DNA of 64,000 bases, from NCBI RefSeq assembly GCF_027319265.1, contig NZ_DAHVNP010000031.1:248001-312000 (forward strand), read 5' to 3'. The first letter of the stretch is position 1. Every line of letters begins with the position of its first letter. Below, piece after piece: positions 45,796-55,178 of the stretch. The stretch is from Ferrimicrobium sp. (GTDB taxonomy: Bacteria; Actinomycetota; Acidimicrobiia; Acidimicrobiales; Acidimicrobiaceae). Below the pieces are notes generated by a model. The model worked only from the letters and a program-made list of their open reading frames with translations, did not search any database and was not told the DNA's origin. The position numbers and the translations under genes were made by a program.

Positions 45796-46455
45796 GTGAG
45801 CGAAGCGGAATCCATACGCACCACAACCGGGACGCCCCCCGCTACCGCCGTTGTCTTCGATCTCGGTGGGGTCTTCATCGATTGGGATCCACGGCACCTC
45901 TACCGCAAAATCTTCGCCAACGAGCGCGACATGGAACGCTTCCTCGAGCAGGTTTGCACACCAACTTGGCATGCCCAGCTCGATCGCGGCGTTCCGTTCT
46001 CCATCGCATCACAAGCACTGCTCACCGCCAACCCTGGGCTCGCGGGCCCGATCCGCGCCTATCACGATCGCTTTCCAGAGATGTGGGGGCCCGTTTCGCG
46101 CCAGATGGTCGCGCTCTTGCATCGGCTCAACGATGCCGGCCACCCAACCTATGCGGCAACGAACTGGCCCGCCGAGTACTGGGATGGGGCGATGGCGACG
46201 TTTGCATTCCTAGCAACCTTTCGCGGCATTCTCGTATCAGGACTCATCGGTGTTGCCAAACCATCTCGAGACTTCTTCAATACCCTCTCCACAACGTTCC
46301 CAATCACGCCTTCGCAGACAGTCTTTATTGATGATCGCGCTGAGAATGTGAGGGCCGCGACCGACGCCGGCTACCGCAGCCACCGATACGTTGGCATGAA
46401 CGCACTGGAGTCGTATCTACAGGATAATGGCCTCGAGGTCAATGGAGAGATCTGA
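45796..46455 (+). CDS. HAD-superfamily hydrolase
   Basis: 219 residues; HAD IA type. Motif I VFDLGGVFIDWD, motif II AATNWP, motif III GVAKPSRDFF, motif IV FIDDRAENVRAA. The DxGGV and FIDD pattern fits the epoxide-hydrolase-like/YihX phosphatase subgroup. GTG start, weak SD. Substrate unknown. Confidence 0.85.
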   Translation: MSEAESIRTTTGTPPATAVVFDLGGVFIDWDPRHLYRKIFANERDMERFLEQVCTPTWHAQLDRGVPFSIASQALLTANPGLAGPIRAYHDRFPEMWGPVSRQMVALLHRLNDAGHPTYAATNWPAEYWDGAMATFAFLATFRGILVSGLIGVAKPSRDFFNTLSTTFPITPSQTVFIDDRAENVRAATDAGYRSHRYVGMNALESYLQDNGLEVNGEI

Positions 46456-46563
46456 AACACCGACGAGTCGCTGCCGATCCCAAGAACGACTACCCCAGCG
46501 AGTTCTGCGAATCGACACCCTCAACGCTGGCGCACACGGGACCAACACGCAAGCATTTGGCAC

Positions 46564-47418
46564 TCAGGAGCCTGACGCTCCAGAGTTTGCTAGCGCATCT
46601 CGCAGCTGCACGACATCTTCGATGCGAGGCCCGTCACCGGAACCAGGTACCTCAAGAATGAGATCGGCAGATTGAAAGACCTCGTGATGGACAAAATCGA
46701 TCAGCGCATCTAACCCAATCTCACCCTCACCAAGATTGGCATGACGGTCATGCGCCGAACCGAGTTCCGACGCTGAATCATTGAGATGGACGACGGCTAC
46801 CTTGCCAAATGTGCTCTTGAGTTCATCAGCCAGCTCATCGGCGAGAGCCCGATCGCGCAGATCATAACCAGCAGCAAAGAGATGTTGAGTGTCGATGCAG
46901 ATGCCCACCACCTCTGGCCGCTCGCATCGTTCAACGAGTTGGCGAAGCTCAGCGACTGACCGACCCATCGAAGCGCCTCCTCCGGCTGTGTTCTCAAGAA
47001 GCAATTGCGTCGTCTCCGAGGCAAGGGACACCGTTGGCGCTACCGCTCGCCGCCAACTTTCAAGGCTCTCCAAAAAACCATAACCCTTATGCGATCCCGG
47101 ATGGAGAACCACGGCAGAGAGCGACTTCTCAACCGACGTGGCCATGACGGCCGCCAGCAACTCGCTCGATTTGGTGACGAGTTGCGGATCATTCGACCCC
47201 AAATTGATGAGGTAGGAGGCGTGAACGACGAGGTCGTCAACTCCACGGAGCCGTGCCGCCTGGCTCACCGGACCACTCGCCGGAGCCGCTAGCGGGCGAT
47301 ACTTCCAGGTTCGGGGCGAAGAGAGAAAGAACTGTGCTGCTTGCACACCAAGCGCACCTGCCCGATCTATCAGACCATCGAATCCTCCAGCCGCCGAGAC
47401 ATGAGCACCTACCCGCAT
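46564..47418 (-). CDS. nfo: Endonuclease IV (AP endonuclease)
   Basis: Cuts DNA 5' to abasic sites in base-excision repair. 284 residues with the family metal blocks: GAHVSAAGGF, VVHASYLINLGS, LLENTAGGG, ICIDTQHLFAAGYD, HLNDSASELGSAHDRHANLG and LILEVPG near the end. Convergent with the HAD gene; divergent from the Arg/Gly-rich gene. Confidence 0.94.
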   Translation of the reverse strand: MRVGAHVSAAGGFDGLIDRAGALGVQAAQFFLSSPRTWKYRPLAAPASGPVSQAARLRGVDDLVVHASYLINLGSNDPQLVTKSSELLAAVMATSVEKSLSAVVLHPGSHKGYGFLESLESWRRAVAPTVSLASETTQLLLENTAGGGASMGRSVAELRQLVERCERPEVVGICIDTQHLFAAGYDLRDRALADELADELKSTFGKVAVVHLNDSASELGSAHDRHANLGEGEIGLDALIDFVHHEVFQSADLILEVPGSGDGPRIEDVVQLRDALANSGASGS

Positions 47419-47524
47419 TGGAGCAAGGCTAGCTGCTGACCCCTCTCCGTCGTCCGACTAGTATTGCCCGATGGTGGTCGACCGAGGACCACCGCAATTC
47501 GAACAACATGCTAGGTGGAGGTTC

Positions 47525-48847
47525 ATGGCGACCAAACTCGAGATTGAGCTGACCAGTCAGCTCGACAGCGACAACTGGACATGGCGCGCAGCAGGCGCCC
47601 GTAGTCCAAAGGGAACGGTCGCCAGCCAGCTTCTCTATGACGGAGCAAAAATTGGCGATGTAGCGCGAGCTGATGTATCAATGGGTCTCGATGGCATCGA
47701 GATACTTTCCGTCACTGCACCGACCGCCAAGAAGGCGCCGGAGAACCGAATTGAACTGATCGGTTCCTCCAGCGATGAACCTTTAGTCAATATTTCACTG
47801 AAGAAAAAGGGACGTCCTGATCGTCCAAGCCGTGGGCCACGTGAAGGCGATGATCGCTCGCGGCGAGGTGGCGAGCGTGCTCGCCAAGGGCAACCGGCAA
47901 AGGGGGGCCGAGGTGATACCGATCGGCCCCGACGATCGGGTGACGGACCTGGCGGCCAAGACCGACCGCCCCGGACCAACCGTCCCAACGCCACAGATCG
48001 ACGACGACCGAACCGGCCGGAGGCGAAGCGGCTCCACCCCAAAGAGACACACCGCAGAGAGGTCCTTGACTCTCTCCTCCCCGAGCATCGACCGATTGGT
48101 GAGGCCTTAGTGAAGGGTGGGCTGCCCGCTGTGCGAGCGGCTATCGCCGAACAGAATGCCCTTGCTCTTGCGGCAGGCAATCCCGAGACGCCGGTTGACG
48201 CAACACTCAAGATCGCAGAGGGCATCCTTCCTCGCATCCGAGTCGCAACGTGGCTCGACCGAGCAGAAGCTGCGAGCGAGATCGCGCAAGAAATCTCGCT
48301 GAAAGACTTGCGGGCGATCTTAGCGGCGGCCGATCGCTCGGCAAAGAACCCACAGGTGACGGAACTCTTCAACACCTTATCGACGGTACTCGCTACCCGC
48401 TCGAGTGCTGAGACTGAGAAGTGGCAGCAGGAGGTGGCGAGTGCTGTGGACGAGAACCGCCTCGTACGCGCCTTGCGCCTCGCTGCGAAGCTGCCTGATC
48501 CGGCGGCAAAACTGCCGACAGAACTCGCCGAACGTCTGGTTGGCCTCTGCAATGCAGAGATGAGTGCCGAAACTCCCTCGGAGCGCTGGATGGTACTCAT
48601 CGATGCCGTTGCCCAGAGTCCCATCCGCCGTCAGGTGCAGCCAACGAGCCTTCCCAACGACGCGACACCTGAACTGATCGAGTTCGCCAAGGAGAACGCC
48701 GGACGCATCCCAGCCCTCGCTCAGTTGACGGGTGTCTCCGTGCCACCTCCTCCTCGTCCGGAGATTCTTGCAATGGTGCCAAAGACCTCCCGCCCTGCTA
48801 AGTCGGCACCGAGCGATGAACCCCCGATACCTACTGACGACCTCTAG
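47525..48847 (+). CDS. Arg/Gly/Pro-rich protein of unknown function
   Basis: 440 residues from the ATG at 47525 (GGTGGAGG five to ten bases before; the frame starts 18 codons earlier). Layout: a folded-looking N-terminal domain (1-90), a low-complexity linker of Arg, Gly, Asp and Pro (about 93-178), then an all-helical C-terminal region of leucine/alanine helices to about 400 and a Pro-rich tail. The linker is typical of RNA-binding or phase-separating proteins; the C-terminal part resembles a helical repeat. Not recognised. A GNAT gene follows after three bases. Confidence 0.7.
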   Translation: MATKLEIELTSQLDSDNWTWRAAGARSPKGTVASQLLYDGAKIGDVARADVSMGLDGIEILSVTAPTAKKAPENRIELIGSSSDEPLVNISLKKKGRPDRPSRGPREGDDRSRRGGERARQGQPAKGGRGDTDRPRRSGDGPGGQDRPPRTNRPNATDRRRPNRPEAKRLHPKETHRREVLDSLLPEHRPIGEALVKGGLPAVRAAIAEQNALALAAGNPETPVDATLKIAEGILPRIRVATWLDRAEAASEIAQEISLKDLRAILAAADRSAKNPQVTELFNTLSTVLATRSSAETEKWQQEVASAVDENRLVRALRLAAKLPDPAAKLPTELAERLVGLCNAEMSAETPSERWMVLIDAVAQSPIRRQVQPTSLPNDATPELIEFAKENAGRIPALAQLTGVSVPPPPRPEILAMVPKTSRPAKSAPSDEPPIPTDDL

Positions 48848-48850
48848 ATC

Positions 48851-49210
48851 ATGACGGTGCGCATCGCTACGGTGCGAACTCCCCCGGAGGAGTTTCTTGG
48901 CTGGATTCCGGCTGAGCTCGTTCTCGAACACAGTGAGGCCGTGGTCGCCTATTGGGATCAGACCCCAGCAGGGCTTTTGCTGTTTGCTGTAGACGGAGCC
49001 GTTGCAAAGATTCACTTCCACTACGTTGAATCTGCACTACGCAACCTCGGGATCGGCGAGCAGCTTCTCGAAGAGACGCTCACCCTCGCCAAGGGGGCCG
49101 GTTGCACAACCTGTTACGGTTGGGTCTCTCCAGGAGATCGCATTGCAAAACTCACCTATGAAGCACAAGGCTTCCGATCAGACCAGATCCGCGTGAAGAG
49201 GGAACTCTAA
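48851..49210 (+). CDS. GNAT-family N-acetyltransferase
   Basis: 119 residues of a compact GNAT fold, with the acetyl-CoA loop in ALRNLGIGEQLLEETL (Q/R-x-x-G-x-G/A type) and the strand GVQ-like YEAQGFRSDQ at the end. Substrate unknown. Starts three bases after the upstream stop, so it is probably co-transcribed with the Arg/Gly-rich protein and the NUDIX gene. Confidence 0.75.
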   Translation: MTVRIATVRTPPEEFLGWIPAELVLEHSEAVVAYWDQTPAGLLLFAVDGAVAKIHFHYVESALRNLGIGEQLLEETLTLAKGAGCTTCYGWVSPGDRIAKLTYEAQGFRSDQIRVKREL

Positions 49211-49239
49211 CGCCTACGCATTTAGAGAAACCTCCCAAA

Positions 49240-49614
49240 GTGGCCGTCTCCGGCGTCACCATCGACCACGACAAGGTGCTGTTGGTTCGGCGTTCACCAC
49301 TCAACCCAGAGGTATGGGCCCCGCCCGGGGGCAAGGTCGAACGACACGAACACCTTGTCCAAGCCCTAGAACGCGAGACTCACGAAGAGATCGGCGTCAC
49401 ACTTCATCCCCTCAGGCTGCTCGCTCAGATCGAGCTCCACATGACAGACCGCTCGTATGCACTCTTTAGCTTTCTCTGTGATGTCGTCAACGAGCCGAGT
49501 GCCCTGGCCCCCAGCTCCGACGCGCTCGACCTCCGCTGGTGGCGCTTTGAGGACACCCTTCACGCACCCCTCGCCCCCGGCGTCTTCACTGTTTTACGCC
49601 AACTCACCCAGTGA
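49240..49614 (+). CDS. NUDIX hydrolase
   Basis: 124 residues; cleaves nucleoside diphosphates linked to another moiety. The Nudix box spans residues 30-53, beginning GGKVERHE and ending RETHEEIGV. GTG start. Closest in shape to MutT/ADP-ribose-type enzymes; substrate unknown. Confidence 0.85.
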   Translation: MAVSGVTIDHDKVLLVRRSPLNPEVWAPPGGKVERHEHLVQALERETHEEIGVTLHPLRLLAQIELHMTDRSYALFSFLCDVVNEPSALAPSSDALDLRWWRFEDTLHAPLAPGVFTVLRQLTQ

Positions 49615-49639
49615 ACGGAGTCCACTGCGAAGGGTGACC

Positions 49640-49668
49640 AACCTTGATGGAGTGGTTCCATCAAGGTT
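49640..49668. terminator. Perfect 12-bp hairpin between convergent genes
   Basis: AACCTTGATGGA and TCCATCAAGGTT enclose the loop GTGGT with no mismatch. It sits between the NUDIX stop (plus) and the stop of the hypothetical minus-strand gene, so it can stop transcription from both sides. No T-run on either strand. Confidence 0.65.
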
Positions 49669-49677
49669 CTCAGTTGA

Positions 49678-50238
49678 CTACTGTTGTTCCTCGCGCAACT
49701 TAGACACGCGACCTAAGACCGTTCGACGGCGGCGGTGCTCAAGTTCAAACGCCTCTACCTCGCCGAGCTGATCAAGCGTTAACCCTTGGAGGTGACCGAT
49801 CACCTCAGCGGCGGTCATCGCCTCATATCCAACGATTCCGCCAACGGTCTCGCTTCCTTGTGCCTCATGGACAGTAGGCTCCGCGGCCGTGGGGTCTGCT
49901 TGCGAGTTGCCCTCCCCACCGAAACCACCCACCCGAGACTGAGCGGTCTTAAAGACAAGATCGGCAGCACCCTCAACGGTCCTGCGCACGTCAGATACTC
50001 GCTCCTCGAGATCGTTGATCTGCGTCCCGTATCTAGCTTTCATGACTCCGGCCGCCATGTCGCCGACGAATTTTGCGGTCTGTAACGGACCTTGCACCAC
50101 ACGCCGACCCTCTTCAGCGGCGTTTGGGAGGGTCTTTACGACTGCGGCAAGCAGACCAATCGGCTGATAGAACAACCGATTCACTACCTCCTGTTTGAGG
50201 TCATCGAAATCGAACGATGGAGTCTCTTGCGTAGCCAT
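49678..50238 (-). CDS. Conserved actinobacterial hypothetical protein
   Basis: 186 residues. N-terminal helix-rich part (VNRLFYQPIGLLAAVVKTLP), amphipathic middle, and a C-terminal helical motif YEAMTAAEVIGHLQGLTLDQ with VEAFELEHRRRRTVLGRV, a block seen in several actinobacterial proteins. AAAGGAG before the ATG. No enzyme motif. Confidence 0.7.
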   Translation of the reverse strand: MATQETPSFDFDDLKQEVVNRLFYQPIGLLAAVVKTLPNAAEEGRRVVQGPLQTAKFVGDMAAGVMKARYGTQINDLEERVSDVRRTVEGAADLVFKTAQSRVGGFGGEGNSQADPTAAEPTVHEAQGSETVGGIVGYEAMTAAEVIGHLQGLTLDQLGEVEAFELEHRRRRTVLGRVSKLREEQQ

Positions 50239-50288
50239 GGTTACTCCTTTCTGACGGAGCCGAGAACGGCCCGACTAGTTATAGCCTA

Positions 50289-50813
50289 CTAGACACAGTC
50301 ACGGCAGAACATCTTCTCCTGGTCAGCCAGTTGTATCATGCTCTTAACAAGGAAACATGACTGACAGACAAACTCATCTGGCTGACGAGGCTTGACCCGG
50401 ACAACCGTGTCTCCAGACTCATCGACCTCCTCTTCGTCGTCGACCTCGGTAACTACGAAGCGCTCACGAAGAATATCATCGAGGGCTGACTCAACCTCAT
50501 CGTCGTCAACCTCCTCCTCATCATCAGACTCCTCAGCGTCCTCTGACTCCTCGGCTTCGTCATCAGCGTCTGGTGTCAACTCTTCGATTTCGACACCATC
50601 CATCTCGTCAAGCACAATCTCATCGTCGACTTCTTCGTCTGCATCGAGATCGTCATCGAGATCGAGCTCTTCGTCGATCTCTTCATCAACGATCAGTTCG
50701 TCATCGAGATCGAGCTCGTCCTCTTCATCAACGTCGAGTTCATCAACATCGATCTCGTCCTCTACCGGTGCTGTCGCCGCCTTTGGATCTATCTTCTTCT
50801 TACGATCGGCCAT
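50289..50813 (-). CDS. DUF4193 protein with a very acidic N-terminal region
   Basis: 174 residues. The C terminus matches DUF4193 (VCQSCFLVKSMIQLADQEKM plus CRDC, a CxxC...CxxC zinc site). The preceding residues (about 19-135) are almost entirely Asp and Glu, a stretch longer than the whole usual protein. The ATG at 50813 has GAGG five bases upstream. The antisense frame is an artefact that reads as poly-Ser. Function unknown; the acidic tract may be a nucleic-acid mimic or a charge buffer. Confidence 0.8.
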   Translation of the reverse strand: MADRKKKIDPKAATAPVEDEIDVDELDVDEEDELDLDDELIVDEEIDEELDLDDDLDADEEVDDEIVLDEMDGVEIEELTPDADDEAEESEDAEESDDEEEVDDDEVESALDDILRERFVVTEVDDEEEVDESGDTVVRVKPRQPDEFVCQSCFLVKSMIQLADQEKMFCRDCV

Positions 50814-50897
50814 CACTACCTCTTTCAGTTTGCAAGCACGTGTTTCAATTCGGCAATGCTAACCACTTTCACACCCATTTAGTTCCGCAAAACTCGC

Positions 50898-52496
50898 CTA
50901 ATTTCCAAGTTTTTCAATCAGGCGCTCCTCCTGTACCCGCCGACCAAGCAAATAGCTCTCGGTATCGACAAAACGCATCGCAGCAGCGAGGTGGTGATGA
51001 CCGATACGGTCCAATGATCGATACATCTCTTGTGCGATGGTCCGATAGACTGGATGTCCCTGCGGTTGCGATCGCAACTCTACCAGATGCAACAATTCTC
51101 GTGCATTCAGCTTGACAGCAAAGCGAACGCGAGCAGCCAGGGGGAGCACCATCCGAGCGGTCGGAGCAACCACTGTATCATGAAGATCCTCAGCAAAGCG
51201 GAAAGCGGCATCAAAAACCGGATCAATCGCTTCGAGTAACCCCTCATCGGCAAGCGCCGGATCGACTTGGTAACCAGCGATGGCAACAGGATCCTGTTCG
51301 AGCAGGGTCAGGAGACGGTGACGTGCGAGGTCACGGTAGGACCCATAATCAGTCTCGATCTCGAAGGTATAGGAACTCATCTCCCACGCCCGCGAAGGCT
51401 TATGACGACGATTTTCTCGATCTCCACTGTAGGCCCGAAAGATCTCGACACGTTGGGCATCAGAGAGCTCGCGTGCCCGGCGTTCGCACTCTGCAAAGGA
51501 GACCCCGCTCTGTTCGTACAACATCCAAGGAATCAGCTCCGCATCACTCTGGGGCTCGTAGCCTAACAGTCGCACACTAGGCGCCCAGTAAGGTGTGGGC
51601 GACCGTTGCACGGGTTCCTCGGGCCATGATGGATCGACAAGCGCTTCGATATTCGCCTGTCTCTGAGCGAGATAGGTGGTCCATCGACCACCTCGGTCGG
51701 GTCGATCCATCCGACCGACCAGTAGCCCGAGTACCTTGGTGACTTCACGAGCGATCGCATCTGCCGTATACAGACTCTCATACGAGCCGATGGATCGGAG
51801 ACGAACGACGAGATACTCCAGCGCCTGCGCGCTACCGACGATTCCGACGTTGGTCATCGTCGCCATCGGGAGGCACCCGCGTGCGCTATCGAGCGCAGCT
51901 GCTCGAGCGGCACGTACCCTCGCCATATCATCAGTAGGTACGTCTTGGGTGAACCGAGCCTTCATAGCATCGAAGACCGTCGCGTAGAGATCGAACTCTT
52001 GAGCGATGATCTGGTGGTAATGGCGCCGAAGCTCTCCCGCAAACTCCTCAGGGATAACGGCTCGCAGGCTCCCATCTTCTCGCAGAGAGGACAGGTTGAC
52101 ATAGCGCGTCGATTGTTCAAGGAATGACAGCAATCGATGACGTTCTAGCGTCCGTGTCAGCACCGTTGACACCTGTTCAACTGCGACGTGTGTCGTGGCC
52201 AGCTGAGCAACCGAATCATCACCGTAGTCACCGATAACTCGACCCATCAGCGCCCTGGTGCGCGATCCTGTGCCGAGACTCACGTGCGTGGAGACGGGAT
52301 CGAGATCGTGCGCAAACTCATCAAGAAAGATACGCCGCAGCGACTTGCTCGAACGAGAGTAGCGTGCGAAAAGGGCAGCAGCGAGCTCCTGGGGAACATT
52401 CTGTAGACAAAACACCGGTTCGTCGACGTTGGTGAAGTATCTCTCCAGGGTAGCCCGCTCCGCCGGCGCGAAGACTTCGGGAAGGTAATTAGCCAC
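50898..52496 (-). CDS. Double-length ThyX-like protein
   Basis: 532 residues made of two ThyX-like halves. ThyX is the flavin-dependent thymidylate synthase (dUMP to dTMP), usually about 220-250 residues. Half one has the ThyX motif RHRx7S intact (R119-H120-R121 to S129, HRLLSFLEQSTRYVNLS). Half two has RHR at 392-394 in DLARHRLLTLLEQ but Asp402 instead of Ser; it keeps the C-terminal NARELLHLVELRSQPQGHPV. GTG start. Whether it is an active synthase or a repurposed protein cannot be told. Confidence 0.75.
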   Translation of the reverse strand: MANYLPEVFAPAERATLERYFTNVDEPVFCLQNVPQELAAALFARYSRSSKSLRRIFLDEFAHDLDPVSTHVSLGTGSRTRALMGRVIGDYGDDSVAQLATTHVAVEQVSTVLTRTLERHRLLSFLEQSTRYVNLSSLREDGSLRAVIPEEFAGELRRHYHQIIAQEFDLYATVFDAMKARFTQDVPTDDMARVRAARAAALDSARGCLPMATMTNVGIVGSAQALEYLVVRLRSIGSYESLYTADAIAREVTKVLGLLVGRMDRPDRGGRWTTYLAQRQANIEALVDPSWPEEPVQRSPTPYWAPSVRLLGYEPQSDAELIPWMLYEQSGVSFAECERRARELSDAQRVEIFRAYSGDRENRRHKPSRAWEMSSYTFEIETDYGSYRDLARHRLLTLLEQDPVAIAGYQVDPALADEGLLEAIDPVFDAAFRFAEDLHDTVVAPTARMVLPLAARVRFAVKLNARELLHLVELRSQPQGHPVYRTIAQEMYRSLDRIGHHHLAAAMRFVDTESYLLGRRVQEERLIEKLGN

Positions 52497-52569
52497 GCCG
52501 CTAGCCTATCGAGACCAGCGCTTTGACTGCGCCGCCCAAGAGGAAGTAGGTTACCGGTGCCTCACGTTG

Positions 52570-55089
52570 CTACAGTCCGACTACGTCAAAACCACTCTCA
52601 TCGGTGAACTGAGCATCCTCATTGGCGAGCACTGCCACCTCCGAGGAGATAGCCACGATTCCGCGCACGACGGCGGCTTCGGTACGCCTAGCCAACTGGC
52701 CGAGAGGCTGGTCAACATAGACCGCCGCAATCTGACGGGCAAGATCTGCGATCTGCTTGGTGTTACGCACGAAGTCTCCAGGAGGGATCGGTGATAACCG
52801 CAAAATTCGCTCCAACGGTTTCCCATCGGCCCAATCGTAGATCAATTCGCTAAAGCCAACATCTGGAACGCGAGTCAGTGGCAGTTCACGTACCCCCTCG
52901 AGACGCTGCAGCTCACTCGACAGACGGCGAACTTCTCGAAAGCGCTCGATGAGCTCGGGGTGACTAGAACGCAGACCGGTTCCCGTGAAACTCGGTCGTG
53001 GTTCGAAGGTCATCCACGAAAGCACCGAGGCAAAACCTGGTTCGTTGAGCGCTTCGAGCTCCAATGTATCTAGTGCCAGCGCCAACAGGATGTCAGACTC
53101 AGAGTAGAGGCTTGACAAAATGGTGCCAGTGGGAGTGAGCGACCAGCCTCGCGAAAAACCAAACGCCTCCATGACAGAGAGCACACGGTCAAAATAGCCG
53201 GATAAAGCAGCCCGTCGTTGGTTGATGCGCTCCTCGAGTCGCGCTGCCCGACCCTCTTCTCGTAGCTCATGCTCTCGACCAACACCGGTCTCAAGAAACT
53301 CCCTCGATGGTTCCTGATGGTGACGTGCCTTCAGACTCCGCTTGAGTTCCTTGGCAGCCTCTCGCCGCATGAGCTCCTTGCGCCCACGATCCACAGGCGG
53401 CAGCGCGATCCGCTTTTGCAGACGTGCTTCCCGCAGATGCGTTGCGCCGAGGGTGTAGCCGCGACCAGAAGGCGACACCGTCTGAATCTTCATACGACCA
53501 TGAGCGCGATTCGACACCGAAAGGACCACCAGCGAGGCGCGATGCCGAGTCCCTTCAGCCGAAGGGACCGAGATCACCGACCCAGGCACTACCCGTACCT
53601 CATCAACCTCTCCAATCGGCCGGAAGGGGCCATGTCGACGGCGCAATCCACGAAGCTCAGCCTCTAGCCTCACCACCTCAGCATCCTGTGAGAATTGAGC
53701 GAAGGAGAGATTGAGGAGCTCCCTCGCCGCCTCGGGTGTGTAGCGTTTGACAAGATTCGCAGCCATATTGTAGGTAGGTCGAAACGACGATGTGATGGGA
53801 TAGAACTCCCCCTCGACCACCCGAGCGACATCCGCAAAGGTGACTCCGCCACCCCAAGCGACATAGCTGCTACCTCGGTGATCAATCCCACGCCGTCCTG
53901 CCCGTCCTGAGAACTGCGTGTACTCTCCTGGCGAGAGTATCTTATGGGTCTCGCCATTGAACTTGACCATCTTCTCTATCACGACAGAGCGCGCAGGCAT
54001 ATTGATCCCCAGCGACAGGGTCTCGGTCGCAAAAACCACCTTGATCAATAGTCGTTCAAAACACTCCTCCACGATCTCTCGAAACGGAGGGACCAATCCC
54101 GCATGGTGAGGTGCAAAGCCGGCCTCCAAACCCGCCATGAACTCCACATATCCCAATACCTTGAGATCGCGCGGATCAAGTTTCGCCAAACGTCGATCGA
54201 CCACTTCACGAATCATCTCCCGCTCGATCTGGGTCGTCAAGCGAAGGCCACTCGCGACCGTCTCATCGGCGGCAGCCTGACAGCCAGCTCGCGAGAAGAT
54301 GAAGATGATCGCCGGCAATTCTCGGTTCGCTGCGAGGAATTCAATGAGTTCAGGACGGGCCACGCCCCGAGCCTTGGGACCAAACGAGCGTCGAGTGCTC
54401 GAAAGCCATGGAGGGTCAAGTTCGGAACCCTTCGGGTTTGGTCGTCCCCCCTGGAGCACCGGAAGTGCCGTGACTTGACGAGAACGACGATCCGCATAGA
54501 GGTATCGATGCTCAAGGGGTACGGGCCGACCACGTGCTTCGACGACCGTCATCTGGCCCCGAACCTCTCGCATCCAAGCAGCAAAATCATGGACGTTAGA
54601 GACCGTCGCCGAGAGGCATACCAGATTCACATTTCGCGGCAGGTGAATAATCACCTCCTCCCAAACAGCACCTCGGTAAGGATTCTGGAGATAGTGCACC
54701 TCATCAAGCACCACGAGTCCGAGATCGTCGAGCGACTCAAGGCTGGCGTAGATCATGTTACGCAATACCTCGGTCGTCATGACCACCACGCGCGCACCAG
54801 GGTTAATCGAGTTATCACCGGTGAGGAGACCCACATTCTCGGCTCCGAAGGCACGCACAAATTCAGCATATTTCTGGTTTGAGAGCGCCTTCAGCGGAGT
54901 CGTGTAGAAGGTGCGAAGTCCAAGGTCAAGAGCGCGACACGCGCCAAACACCCCTACCAGCGTCTTGCCTGACCCCGTAGGTGCGGCGACAAGCACCGAT
55001 TCATCCCGAAGGATCGCTACAATAGCCTCCTCCTGGAACGGATCAAGCTCGATATCAACCCGATCCTCAAAATGAGAGACAAATGTCAC
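52570..55089 (-). CDS. helY: Ski2-like ATP-dependent helicase (HelY)
   Basis: 839 residues. Walker A AAPTGSGKTLVGVF, DEVH box VVLDEVHYL, SATVSNV, QFSGRAGRRGIDHRG, then a C-terminal helical region with two long arms. RNA helicase of the Ski2/Mtr4 type. Gene order helY-tatC-tatA with proteasome genes nearby equals mycobacteria. Confidence 0.93.
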   Translation of the reverse strand: MTFVSHFEDRVDIELDPFQEEAIVAILRDESVLVAAPTGSGKTLVGVFGACRALDLGLRTFYTTPLKALSNQKYAEFVRAFGAENVGLLTGDNSINPGARVVVMTTEVLRNMIYASLESLDDLGLVVLDEVHYLQNPYRGAVWEEVIIHLPRNVNLVCLSATVSNVHDFAAWMREVRGQMTVVEARGRPVPLEHRYLYADRRSRQVTALPVLQGGRPNPKGSELDPPWLSSTRRSFGPKARGVARPELIEFLAANRELPAIIFIFSRAGCQAAADETVASGLRLTTQIEREMIREVVDRRLAKLDPRDLKVLGYVEFMAGLEAGFAPHHAGLVPPFREIVEECFERLLIKVVFATETLSLGINMPARSVVIEKMVKFNGETHKILSPGEYTQFSGRAGRRGIDHRGSSYVAWGGGVTFADVARVVEGEFYPITSSFRPTYNMAANLVKRYTPEAARELLNLSFAQFSQDAEVVRLEAELRGLRRRHGPFRPIGEVDEVRVVPGSVISVPSAEGTRHRASLVVLSVSNRAHGRMKIQTVSPSGRGYTLGATHLREARLQKRIALPPVDRGRKELMRREAAKELKRSLKARHHQEPSREFLETGVGREHELREEGRAARLEERINQRRAALSGYFDRVLSVMEAFGFSRGWSLTPTGTILSSLYSESDILLALALDTLELEALNEPGFASVLSWMTFEPRPSFTGTGLRSSHPELIERFREVRRLSSELQRLEGVRELPLTRVPDVGFSELIYDWADGKPLERILRLSPIPPGDFVRNTKQIADLARQIAAVYVDQPLGQLARRTEAAVVRGIVAISSEVAVLANEDAQFTDESGFDVVGL

Positions 55090-55178
55090 GAAGCTCCCTA
55101 TGCGACACTACGAGCTGGCAGGAACTCTTTCCACCATCAGCGACGAGTATCTACCCTCTTGAGCCTACCACCGCCGGA

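Noticed and set aside
47635-48624. 329-codon minus-strand frame
   Set aside because: Shadow of the Arg/Gly/Pro-rich gene; no SD, no motif, and the sense frame has a strong SD.
50392-50862. Plus-strand frame coding almost only Ser, Thr and Arg
   Set aside because: Antisense shadow of the Asp/Glu-rich DUF4193 gene; composition follows from GAC/GAG/GAT codons read in reverse.
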